64,000 nt of DNA from contig NC_084482.1 of assembly GCF_030035675.1 (NCBI RefSeq), positions 228,538,943 through 228,602,942 on the forward strand. Direction: 5' to 3'. Positions within the stretch are counted from its first letter, which is position 1. Each line of letters opens with the position of its first letter. The notes beneath the pieces are model-generated. The model saw only the letters and a program-made list of their open reading frames with translations. It was not told the DNA's origin and did no database searches. Of the stretch, positions 31,505 through 41,183 are shown in pieces. The translations under genes and the position numbers were made by a program. The DNA is from Rhineura floridana (Eukaryota > Chordata > Lepidosauria > Squamata > Rhineuridae).

Positions 31505-34353
31505 TCCTTCCCCACCACCACCTGTGAAGCCCTCACTTGTGGCTACCAGCAGACAGGAATGTCAGGTTTTCTTCTTACATTTTACAGCTCTAGCACAGAT
31601 CTCAACAGATCCCCCTGCTAGGCCTTACTAACCCACACTCTGTATCTCTTATCAACTTTAGACTGTGGCTTAGTCCCTGCCAGGCTATCTTGATACCTTG
31701 TGTCTATGGGCATAGGTAATTCCCAAACCCCCCTGCAGCCTCTTGTCTCTGAAGCATACAGCCCTGGGTTTCTCTGTGGGACTGGATACACTTTCCTCCG
31801 ATCCACCACTGCCACCATTTGATACAACTGTTCAGCCTTGGTTACTTGCTATCACCCCTGGTTTGTGTTTCCCAGCTGAAGGAATCAGGCTTATGTTTAA
31901 CCAAGAAATATTTATTTAGTATTAGAAATAACAAGATTACTTTTAGAATGTTTCACAAGCGTATGGTTTCATCTATATTCTGTTATGTACTTGACTTCTT
32001 ACTAATTGCCTCAGAACTCCAACTCACTCTCAACAACAACACCAAATACCATCCACCTCCTCAATTCACCACCCAATTCACCTCTCAAACACCACCACCA
32101 CCTAAACACCACCTAGAAAACTCGGAGCGAATCTGACTGACTTTGTGTTAAAGCATTTACCAAAATTTACTCAGATGCACGACGAGCTACACAAAAGGCC
32201 TTCTTTTCCACGTCTATTTCTACGGCCGTTAATCAACCAGTGGAACTTTTCCGAGTGGTTAAGGGTCTGCTCAGTCCTGATCATCTGGATACTAATATGG
32301 ACGCATCTCTATCTCACTGTCAAGAATTTGCTTCTTACTTTGCGAACAAGGTCGATCAGATCCGTTCCGACTTAGAGGCCAATTTTGATGCAGTCTCTAA
32401 GGATGTACCTCGGGCTTCTGTCTGTCCTATTAAGATGGATTCCTTTCAACTTGTTCAATATGCAGATATAGAGAAATTACTAGGAGAGATGAGACCTACC
32501 ACCTGCCCACTTGACCCTTGTCCATCATGGCTTGTAAAACAAGCGAGAGGGACTTTGGCTACTTGGGTCTGCGGAATAGTTAATGCCTCCTTGCAACAGG
32601 GCTTCTTCCCAAGTTGCCTTAAAGAGGCATGTGTAAGACCTTTATTGAAAAAACCCTCCCTAGACCCTTTATGTTTGAACAATTATCGGCCAGTCTCCAA
32701 TCTGCCATTTTTGGGTAAAATAGTGGAACGTGTGGTGGCTACTCAACTCCAACTGTTTCTAATCGAAACGGACTACCTTGATCCACTGCAATCTGGTTTC
32801 AGGCCTGGCCACGGGACTGAAACGGCTTTGGTCGCCTTGGTTGATGACCTTCGGAGAGAACTAGACAGGGGGAGTGTGTCCCTGTTGGTTCTCGTGGATG
32901 TTTCTGCGGCCTTTGATACCATCGACCATGGTATCCTTCTGGACCGTCTATCCAGGTTAGGACTGGAGGGTACTGTTTTGTGCTGGCTTCGCTCCTTCCT
33001 GGAGGACCGGTTCCAGAGAGTAAGACTAGGAGATTCCTGTTCACCCCCTTGGCCCCTGATCTGTGGGGTTCCACAGGGTTCTGTCCTATCTCCACTGTTA
33101 TTTAATATCTATGTAAAGCCGCTGGGTGATGTCATCCGGGGATATGGAGTTGGTTATCACCAATATGCTGATGAGACTCAGCTTTATTTCTCCTTCCCGC
33201 CTGATGCCAAGGAAACCGTCCTTCCCCTGAACCAATGTCTGTCTGCAGTGATGGATTGGATGAAGGCAAACAAGTTGAAATTAAATCCAGATAAGACAGA
33301 AATGCTTTACGTCAGTCGTGGAACTAATCTGGCAACGGGGAATTTACCTGTGTTGGATGGGGTTACACTCCCCCTGAAGACCCAGGTTCGCAGCTTGGGG
33401 GTGCTCCTGGACTCTGCCTTGAATCTGGAAGCCCAGGTCTCGGCGGTCTCCAGAAGCGCCTTCGCCCAGCTAAGGCTGGTCCGCCAGCTGCGTCCGTTTC
33501 TGGAGACGCCTGAATTGACTAAGGTGGCACACGCCCTGGTTACATCCCGGTTGGACTACTGCAACGCACTCTACGTTGGGCTGCCCTTGAAGACTGTTTG
33601 GAAGCTAAAATTGGTTCAATGTGCTACAGCTAGGTTGCTGACCGGGGCTAGTTTTTGTGTTCACACGACTCCCGTTACAGCAACTTCATTGGTTGCCGAT
33701 TTGCTTCTGGACCCAATTCAAGGTGCTGGTGATGTCCTTTAAAGCCCTTCACGGCTTGGGCCCTGTCTATCTGTCCGATTGATTGTCTGTTTACGAACCC
33801 CCCCATCCCTTGAGATCCGCTAATGATTTTCTTCTTACAATTCCTCCAGTTTCACTAGTTCATCTTTCAGGGACTAGAGATAGAGCATTCTCAGCTGTCG
33901 CTCCTAGACTCTGGAACTCGTTACCTGTGGACATACGTTCTGCCTCTTCGCTTTTGTCATTTCGCTGCCTGGTTAAAACGTTTTTATTCCGGGTTGCATT
34001 TAATTTAAATGAATAATCAGAGTGTCTAAGTATTGGATTGGGCTAACTGTGACCTCTAAATATAGAGATTGTAATTTTATTGTTGTATTTGTGCTTTTAT
34101 CTATGTTTTATTATGTTGTTCGTCGCTCTGAGTTTCTGTGAAAATAGAGCAGCTTATAAATATTTTAATAAATAAATAATAAATAAATAGATTCAACTGT
34201 CATCATTCCATTTATACTCCCAGCCATTCAAACGCTCAGCCAATCATCCAGCATTCTACTGCTCATGTACTCCCCCTCCTTTCACTCCACTTACCATATG
34301 TATTCTATATAACCAGTACTTACCATATTTACAATATAAGCAGGAACATTGCA
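31505..34353 (-). repeat. LTR, 5' copy of the Gmr1-like element (fossil), split by an L2 LINE
   Basis: Matches the 3' LTR: 31505-32116 equals the 26347-26957 part and 34191-34353 the remainder. The L2 copy at 32117-34190 lies between. The outer edge reads TGCAATGTTCC on the element strand and is followed by GGGCC. Confidence 0.85.
32117..34190 (+). mobile_element. L2-clade LINE, 5'-truncated, long reverse-transcriptase frame
   Basis: An open frame at 32240-33742 (500 codons) holds the reverse transcriptase: CLNNYRPVSNLPFLGKIVE, FRPGHGTETALVALVDDL, LVDVSAAFDTIDHGIL, CGVPQGSVLSPLLFNIYV and YHQYADETQLY. The catalytic motif is YADE instead of YADD. LINE RTs in the L2 clade normally have YADD, so this copy is probably inactive. 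Upstream codons (32117-32239) are in another frame. After 33690 one frame slip and a stop near 33781 precede the C-terminal FSAVAPRLWNSLP region, then the 3' tail and (AAATA)n end. The LTR reads straight across both sides. Confidence 0.9.
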
Positions 34354-34400
34354 GGGCCTCCCTGAGGGGAGGACGGAGAAGATGTGGCATAAGTGCACAG
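34354..34400 (+). pseudogene. MHC class II alpha, remainder of the alpha-2 exon
   Basis: After the LTR element the sequence starts with the duplicated GGGCC and continues CTCCCTGAGGGG. With the codon broken at 26339 the exon would read HWG then LPE, like the HWGLDE of class II alpha chains. The conserved part ends within a few codons; no donor or transmembrane exon was recognised downstream. Confidence 0.65.
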
Positions 34401-34489
34401 CGGTGCCATCAAAAAATCCAGATTCTGAGCTCATAAGAAGCAGGATCTGGAGATAATTTATGCTAAATAGGGACTCTTTCACTTTTACA

Positions 34490-34737
34490 TAATTTATTAA
34501 ATGCTTCAAAATTTTATTTTTTTCTGATTTAGGCAAAATTTAATAGATTTTTGTGGGCCCTAAAAGTTTCATTTTTTTCTGATGTGAGAAAAAAAGAAAA
34601 ACATTTTCTTCGACCCTAAAAGTTTATTTTTCTTCGTATTTCAAAAGAAATTAAAACATTTCCCTGGGCCTCTAAAAGTATCATGGGCCCTACGCACTGT
34701 GCCTACTGTGCCTAATGGATAAGTCGGCCCTGTTATG
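34490..34737 (-). mobile_element. hAT-like non-autonomous element fragment
   Basis: Inverted relative of 5846-6175: gtgggccctaaaagtttcat, then ttaaaacatttccctgggcc and the end ggataagtcggccctg at about 34722-34734. On the minus strand it starts CAGGGCCGACTTATCC. Bov-B sequence follows directly. Confidence 0.55.
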
Positions 34738-35590
34738 GAGAAATGCCAGATGTCCAAGCTGGATTTAGAAAGGGAAGAGACACCACAGATAGTATCGCAA
34801 ACATATGTTGGATAATGGAACGGACCAAGCAATTTCAGAAGGAAATCACCCTGTTCTTCATAGATTACAGCAAAGCCTTTGACTGTGTAGATCATGAAAA
34901 ACTATGGAATGCTTTAAAAGTAATGGGAGTGCCACAGCATCTGATTTTCCTGATGTACAACCTATACTCTGGACAAGTGGCTACTGTAAGGACAGAATAT
35001 GGAGAAACCAATTGGTTCCCCATGGGAAAGGGTGTGAGACAGGGTTATATTTTATCACCCTATTTGTTTAATCTGTATGCAGAACATATCATACGGAAAG
35101 CTGGATTGGACCAAGATGAAGGAGGTGTGAAAATTGGAGGGAGAAATATCAATAATTTAAGATATGCAGATGATACCATACTACTAGCAGAAACCAGTAA
35201 TGATCTGAAACGAATGCTGATGAAAGTGAAAGAGGAAAGCACAAAAGCAGGACTACAGCTGAACATCAAAAAGACTAAAATGATGACAACAGAAGATTTA
35301 TGTAACTTTACAGTTGACAGTGAGGACATTGAAGTTGTCAAGGATTATCAATACCTCGGCACAGTCATTAACCAAACTGGAGACAATAGTCAAGAAATCA
35401 GAAGAAGGTTAGGACTGGGGAGGGCAGCTGTGAGAGAACTAGAAAAGGTCCTCAAATGCAAAGATGTATCACTGAATCCTAAAGTGAGGATCATTCAGAC
35501 CATGATATTTCCGATCTCTATGTGTGGATGTGAAAGTTGGACAGCAAAAAAAGCGCATAATAAAAACCAAGAAAAATAAATATAATTTGA
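34738..35590 (+). mobile_element. Bov-B (RTE) LINE with 278-codon reverse-transcriptase frame
   Basis: Frame 34743-35579 encodes the RTE reverse transcriptase core: QAGFRKGRDTTDSIANI, FFIDYSKAFDCVDH, GKGVRQGYILSPYLFNLYAE, NNLRYADDTILLAE and LNIKKTKMM. The YADD catalytic pair is intact. The endonuclease and the 5' end are missing, and the element stops at CESWTAKKAH followed by a stop near 35578. Bov-B LINEs drive the SINEs with the same 3' tail. The last 200 bases are shared, inverted, with 18105-18329. Confidence 0.92.
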
Positions 35591-36740
35591 CTTCAATGAC
35601 TTACAGCGTTCACTTCACTGTATGTTACTAAAAGATGTTCATTTACCCTCCGCAGGTACTTTAAAAGTTGGAGGGCACCTTCCCTATTCTCGCGTGCGTG
35701 CGTGCGTGTGTGTGTGTGTGCGTTTTACAGATATAAGTAATCCTGTTCCAAGTGTGGAAAGAGCTTCAGTCGCCTCTCCTCGCTCCGGTCACATCGAAGG
35801 ATGCATGCAGGGGAGAAACCATGGAAACGCTGTTTGCAAAAAGCGCTTTGGCGACAGGGCGTAGTAGGAACCTCCGCGCCTGCGCCCTCGATTTGCCCAA
35901 GGGCAGAGCCTGCAAGACGTTTGCCCAGAGCGCCGCTGGGATTCAGTCCTCCAGCGGTGGAAGGAACTGAGCTCTGTTTCCTAGAGAGGCAGGATGTTGT
36001 CATGACAATGGGAGGGACAGAGGGAGAGAGACAAGAGTGAAGCAAGGAAGCAAACAGGCTCGGTTGATTTCCGAGGAGGAGGAGGAAGGAGGCTGGATCG
36101 TGGCGAGGACGGAAGACAAAGAGAGAGGTGCAGCGGTGGGGGGGCGAAAGGGTCAGGAGTTTGCATTTGGGGGGTGTAAAAAGGGGGAGATCCTCCCCCC
36201 ACATCTCCCCCGGGAATTCATGGGGGGGAGTCGCATGCATGCAGCCCAGCTGCAACATTGGGGGCCGAACAGCTGCAGCGCTTCCATTGCATGATCCTCT
36301 TTGAAGCGCCCTCTCCCCAGGAGTGGGGGTGGGAAGAGACGCCCTGGGGCAGAGGAGACCCCCGGGTGTCGGGGCTAGGAAAGGCGGCCTACCTCGCTGG
36401 GCTGCTGTGTGAGGACAAAAGGGGAGCAGAAGCAGGTGTCCCCCTCCCCCGACGCCTTGGACAAGAAAGCAGATCCCCCAAAAGAGAGTAAGCAAGCGAA
36501 TAAGTAAGCAATATTTTCCCTACGTACAAACGGGGCTGTTTTATTGTCCATTCTGTCCACAGTATGTTCCTGTGAGCCCATTTCTGCACTGCGGTAGCTC
36601 CTGGGAGGAAACACACTTTTTGTAGAATCATAGAGTTGGAAGGGTCCTGTAAGACCATCCAGTCGAACCCCCAGCTCAGTGCTTACTTACCCTCTCCCCC
36701 AAATGCACTTTGCCTCTTATTAGGATCTCCTCTATCCCCC
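35389..36740 (+). repeat. Second copy of the spacer unit (inverted relative of 14440-18329)
   Basis: It starts in Bov-B (tcaagaaatcagaagaaggt), runs through a TG repeat (35690-35721), a finger relic, GC-rich sequence and the CR1-type tail box, and ends at about 36740. It lacks the hAT-type insert: at 36208-36218 the sequence reads straight through (ccccgggaattcatg). Confidence 0.9.
35744..35815 (+). pseudogene. C2H2 zinc-finger relic
   Basis: One complete finger pattern (CSKCGKSFSRLSSL, then HRRMHAGEKPW) preceded by an in-frame stop two codons upstream. The next finger is eroded. Inverted copy at 17895-17965. Confidence 0.75.
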
Positions 36741-36750
36741 CCCAATTCTA

Positions 36751-36789
<39 letters not shown>

Positions 36790-36938
36790 AGACACTCACA
36801 CACACACACACACATTAGGACAATCATCTCCTTGGCTTTCTGACCTTACAACATCGTTGCTGCTGCTGAAGGTTGGGGAGGGGGAGATCAACCTACATTT
36901 CCCACTCTGGGGCCCTTGCAGGAAGGTCTGAATAAACA
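36622..36938 (+). repeat. Direct repeat flanking a CR1, first copy, with CT and CA runs
   Basis: agaatcatagagttggaagg, then gtaagaccatccagtcgaac, tgcctcttattaggat, and gttgctgctgctgaaggttg recur at 37688-37915. This copy also holds (CT)n at 36762-36790 and (CA)n at 36796-36814, which the second lacks. Confidence 0.8.
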
Positions 36939-36939
36939 T

Positions 36940-37677
36940 GTAAATGGCCAATTGCCAAGAAAGTCCAACACGGTCACATTTGACTTCAAAAATAAAACAT
37001 ATATCTATGGTGCGGCCGCATTTGGAATACTGTGTACAGTTCTGGTCACCTCATCTCAAAAAGGATATTATAAAGTTGAAAAAGGTTCAGAAGAGGGCAA
37101 CCAGAATGATCAAGGGGATGGACCGACTCACTTACGAGGAAAGGTTGCAGCATTTGGGACTTTTTAGTTTAGAGAAAAGGCGGGTCAGAGGAGACATGAT
37201 AGAAGTGTATAAAATTATGCATGGCATTGAGAAAGTGGATAGAGGAAAGTTCTGCTCCCTCTCTCATAATACTAGAACTCGTGGACATTCAAAGAAGCTG
37301 AATGTTGGAAGATTCAGGACAGACAAAAGGAAGTATTTCTTCACTCAGCGCATAGTTAAACTATGGAATTTGCTCCCACAAGACGCAGTAATGGCCACCA
37401 GCTTGGATAGCTTTAAAAGAAGATTAGACCAATTCATGGAGGACAGGGCTATCAGTGGCTACTAGCCATGATGGCTGTGCTGTGCCACCCTAGTCAGAGG
37501 CAGCATGCTTCTGAAAACCAGTTGCCAGAACCCTCAGAAGGGGAGAGTGTTCTTGCACTCGGGTCCTGCTGGCGGGCTTCCCCCAGGCACCTGGTTGGCC
37601 ACTGTGAGAACAGGATGCTGGACTAGATGGGCCACTGGCCTTATCCAGCAGGCTCTTCTTATGTTCTTATATTCTTA
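36940..37677 (+). mobile_element. CR1 LINE, 3' part with internal deletion
   Basis: It opens in the linker after the endonuclease (atggccaattgccaagaaag) and jumps directly to MVRPHLEYCVQFWSPHLKKD of the C-terminal region; most of the reverse transcriptase is missing. The frame then runs to RAISGY and stop at 37465. The 3' UTR and the TTCTTAT end follow. It lies between the two direct repeats. Confidence 0.9.
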
Positions 37678-37687
37678 ACACACTTCT

Positions 37688-37915
37688 TGTAGAATCATAG
37701 AGTTGGAAGGGGCCTGTAAGACCATCCAGTCGAGCCCCCAGCTCAGTACTTACACTCTCCCCCAAATATACTTTGCCTCTTATTAGGATATTCTCAAACC
37801 TCCCCCCATTGCAGATCTTACAAACTTGTTGCTGCTGCTGAAGGTTGGGGAGGGGCAGATCAACCTACTTTTCCCACTCTGGGGTCCTTGGAGGAAGGTC
37901 TGAATAAACATGTGT
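37688..37915 (+). repeat. Direct repeat flanking a CR1, second copy
   Basis: Matches 36622-36938 from the tagaatcatagagttggaag box to gaggaaggtctgaataaaca, without the CT and CA runs. Confidence 0.8.
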
Positions 37916-37944
37916 GATCAGCAAATAAGCTGTGTTTTTGTGAG

Positions 37945-38125
37945 CTTCGTGGAAACATAGGAAGGTACCTTATATTGACTTGGTCCACCTAGCTCACTAT
38001 TGTCTGCGCTAGTGCTGTCCTGGGTTTCAAGCAGGGAGCCTTTCCCAGTCCTGCCTGGAGATGCTGCTGAGATTTGAACCCAGGACTTTTTGCAGGCAAG
38101 GCAGATGCCCTTCACCTAAATGGCC
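37945..38125 (-). mobile_element. tRNA-derived SINE
   Basis: Reverse-oriented copy: ggaaggtaccttatattgac, then cacctagctcactattgtct, tttcaagcagggagcctttc, and gatttgaacccaggactttt (B box in reverse). Same family as 16140-16335. Confidence 0.65.
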
Positions 38126-38389
38126 ATGTTGAGTAGTTCTGGATTTGATCCTAAACTTTGCTCTTTTGGGGAATGGGCCAAGGTAAATGCCCTTTCTGCT
38201 TACGGCATTCACAGCCCTCCAGTTTCAAAACCAGCCGTGGGAACCCTTTCTGGCTCTGCGGGCCAGATCTTTACTGGACCCTCACCTCAGGATCCAACTC
38301 TGACAGGTGGGCAGAGCCCTTTCAAGCTGGACGGAATGGTCTGTGTGGAAGAGGCCATCTCATGAGTAGACGGCATTTTCTTCTTTCAG

Positions 38390-38527
38390 GGTCTGGTGAC
38401 CTTTGAGGAGGAAAAGGAGGCAGTAGCTGTGCATTTCACGGAGGAGGAGTGGGTCTCCTGGATCCGGGCCAAAGTGTTCCGCGCAGGGAAGCCATGGAGG
38501 AGAATTATGAGATTGGAGCCTCTTTCA
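38390..38527 (+). pseudogene. KRAB-A exon of the plus-strand zinc-finger gene, damaged
   Basis: Acceptor TTCTTTCAG, then GLVTFEE, four extra codons (EKEA or similar), VAVHFTEEEWVS, and donor TTCA|GTAAGG. KRAB-A recruits TRIM28 for silencing. The exon is 138 bases: the usual 127, plus a 12-base insertion, minus one base. The lost base lies near 38457-38459, between EEWVS and the LDPGQ part, and throws the remaining codons (DPGQSVPRREAMEENYE in the other frame) out of phase. Splice sites look sound. The first base of the next codon (A) followed by AA of the B exons gives the Lys of KPDLIS-type joins, which supports that these exons belonged together. Confidence 0.8.
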
Positions 38528-40090
38528 GTAAGGAGACACGTTTTCTTAACTGATAGATGTTGAAGATCATTTGTGCCAATGATGTGTGGAGTGGAAAGTC
38601 AGTTTCCTATAAGGAATTCTGGGAGCTGTAGTCCAAACTCCACAGTGCGAATTGCTGCTCTGTTGGAGGTTGGAAGAGTCCTCTCTCCCTCTCCGTCCCT
38701 CCCTCTGCCCAGTTTTTGCCTTTGGGGCCTAGGAAGAGGCGAAGGTGGCAGCTTGCAGAATCAAGGTGGGCACCTCTGTGCTTGCACCAGTCTGTGAGCA
38801 GGAATGGTGTCTGCCTGGATCCTGCCCTCATGCGTTGGAGTTGAAGTCCTTGCCAGTTCTCAAGACAGCCCTAGTGTAGTTTCTGCAAGAATGTTGCTGC
38901 ATTGCACATATTGTTGTGAGTTTCGGGTGAGGAAGATTCTCTGGAGAAGCTCTGGAAATAGATGCCACTGAAGAAGACTTGCTTCAAGTCGAAACACGTT
39001 TGACAAATTATTTGAGATATGTTGTGCATTTTATCTTTGCATTTTATATTTCTGTATTAGTATATCTTCATTTTATTGTCAGGATATACATACTGTCTAC
39101 AGAGCTAGCAGTTCACATCACACTCTGTGTGGTAAATTGCATGTGCATTAGAAATTGGACATTACTGTGTATTCAGCCATAGAATATATTTTCCATCATT
39201 CATTTCTACATATATTTTTCAAAATCATACCATGACTTGACTTTATGTGCTTTTGCACATTTTGTCTAATTCAGCATCTGCATGGTTGGTACCAGAGATG
39301 GATTATGGGGAGAAGGGGGTGGGGGGAGAAACACTCTCACTGACAAATTTCTCACTCCCCCACCCACCACCCCGATTGCTGGAGCCCTTTCGATATGCAA
39401 ATTATAACTGAATCATAAACTGGAAGTTAAAATTAAGCTGCAATCCCAAACATGCTTGCGTCAAAGTTGACTCCATCAAAATCAGTAGGACGTTTTTCAG
39501 AGGAAATGCATTTAGGACGGAAGCATTTATTTATACGCAACACACCATCATTTCCCTTTCAGAGATCCAAACCATATACTCTGGCCCTTTGCTGTCTCTT
39601 CCCCACGCCAGCATTGATATTTGCATATACATTCTCAACCTATGACACTGAAAAGCTTATGGGAGCATTTTTGGCTACACGAATATCTTGTGGGGGCTTC
39701 ACTCTTAATCTGCATGGAGAAAGGTTTTCTCCAGAAGTGTAAATGTGAAGTGCAGCCCTCTCTCCCTTTTGGAAGAGGAGGAGGAGGGTGAAGCTCTCAG
39801 GGCTGGTTTTCACTCTGTGACAAGATGATGTCCAAATGAAAACAGCTGGGTTGGCTGAGTTCCACCATGCCCTCCCCAACAGGCAGTTCAGGTTGGGTGT
39901 CATATCCAGTGAGCGCATGTTCCCAAGTGCCAGGCTGACCCTGCTGGGACCACACGGCCCTGTCCTCTTCAGGGGGTGCAGGAGTTAACATGTTCCAAAC
40001 AATCCCTCCTCTTAGCTACAAATGGTTTGATTTGGAATGGCTGAATATCTTGTGGTCAAAAGTAACAAGTCCTGTCTGTTTCCTTGGAAG
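38528..40090. other. Intron with repeat pieces
   Basis: Intron between KRAB-A and the first KRAB-B exon. It holds AT-rich sequence (39000-39250), a G-rich run near 39305, and short repeat motifs such as ggaattctgggagctgtagt (38610), related to fold-back elements. No exon was recognised. Confidence 0.45.
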
Positions 40091-40168
40091 AATTAGACCT
40101 CAATTCCTGTTTGGAAGATGGAGAGGATCTTCTTATGCAGGTTCCCAAAGAGGAGGAGACCTCAGCAG
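40091..40168 (+). CDS. KRAB-B-type exon 1 of the plus-strand gene
   Basis: Acceptor CCTTGGAAG, then (K)LDLNSCLEDGEDLLMQVP and KEEETSA, donor G|GTCAGT; 78 bases, phase 1-1. It is the most diverged of the four and has no counterpart in the inverted arms within the recognised blocks. The open frame and splice sites are intact. Confidence 0.75.
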
Positions 40169-40299
40169 GTCAGTGCTTAGCTGTGCTGTGGGGGCCCTTT
40201 TGGTCTGGGAATTGAAGCATTTTTCCGTTCCTGAATAATATCATCCAGGGGAGAGTCACCCATCAGGCTGTGAATTCTCCTGGTGGACATCTCGGATGA

Positions 40300-40498
40300 T
40301 TTTAAAAGGGGCTAAGAAAAATGGCTTCATGCCCAGTCTGTGTCTGTTGGAATTACTTTTTAATATGTTTTTGTTTTAATATATTTTAAACCCTGTTTTT
40401 AATGATGTGTTTGAGAATGTTTTTAGTGTTTTGTTTGCCACCCTGGACTCCTACTGGGAGGAAGGGTGGGATATAAATCCAAATGAATAAATAAATGC
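40300..40498 (+). repeat. LINE-type 3' tail
   Basis: tttttaatatgtttttgttt, then gccaccctggactcctactg, gaagggtgggatataaatcc and (AAAT)n. This is the common 'gggaggaagggcgggatataa' tail of squamate LINE/SINE copies. Similar boxes occur at 9425-9485, 21440-21485 and 45255-45300. Confidence 0.5.
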
Positions 40499-40685
40499 AT
40501 GGAAGAGAAGGCTCTCAAGGGCCATCAGTCCTGATGTTTATGGGCCACCTCCAGAATCGGGGACAGCAGCAGGAGATGAGCTCTTGCCTTTCTTAGCTTT
40601 GAGGTTGTAGAAATTGTTTGACATGGAATCCCTGACTTTTTATGTTGTGGTTAAAAGTAACTTCTCTTGTCTGTTTCCTTGAAAG

Positions 40686-40766
40686 AACGAGACCTCGCTT
40701 CCTGTAAGGAAGAAGGAGAAAGTCTGTTTATCCAGGTCGTCAAAGAAGAGGAGGAGACCTCAGCAG
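40686..40766 (+). CDS. KRAB-B-type exon 2 of the plus-strand gene
   Basis: Acceptor CCTTGAAAG, then (K/E)RDLASCKEEGESLFIQVV and KEEEETSA, donor G|GTTGGT; 81 bases, phase 1-1. It is the uninterrupted form of the exon that CR1 split at 11655 and 19226. Open frame with intact splice sites. Confidence 0.75.
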
Positions 40767-41183
40767 GTTGGTGCTTAGCTGTGCTGTGGAGTCTCTTTTG
40801 GTCTGGGAACGGGAGCATTTTTCCATTCCTGAGTAATGTCATCCAGGGGAGAGTCATCCATCAGGCGGTGAGTTCTCCTGGTGGACATCTCGGATGGCTT
40901 AAAAAAGGAAGCTTGAGAAATGCATGGAAGAGAAGGCTGTCAAGGGGTACAAGTCATGATGGCTGTAGCCTTCTGTCCTTGTTTTTTTAAAAAGATGTTT
41001 TGTTTTAAAGGTGATTTCGGTGCTTCATCATTTTTTGCCCCCCCTGGATTCTCTTTGGAAAGAAGGACAGGATATAAATTTTATTAGTATTATTAGGACT
41101 GATTCTGGGATTCCCATACACATCAGTTCAGGCCCTGTGGATATGCTGGACTAGATATGCCTTTGGTTTGATCAAGCTCATCT

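Larger units (their letters stand above)
26340..34353 (-). mobile_element. Gmr1-like Ty3/gypsy LTR retrotransposon (fossil) in the class II alpha exon
   Basis: An LTR retrotransposon fossil on the minus strand with LTRs at both ends and a 5-base target duplication GGGCC (26335-26339 and 34354-34358). LTR ends are TGTGA..TCACA type. Part order on the element's strand is capsid, zinc knuckle and protease, integrase, then reverse transcriptase and RNase H. Integrase before reverse transcriptase is the defining feature of Gmr1-like elements, while the sequence itself is Ty3/gypsy. It is broken, with about half a dozen frame interruptions and two LINE insertions. The LTRs differ at about one base in twenty over the first 250 by eye, so it is old but not ancient. 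Confidence 0.88.

Noticed and set aside
35725-36495. A 256-codon minus-strand frame in the second spacer unit
   Set aside because: It is Pro/Leu/Ser-rich and runs opposite to the finger relic; no domain, and the copy at 17.5-18.0 kb does not preserve the frame as a whole.
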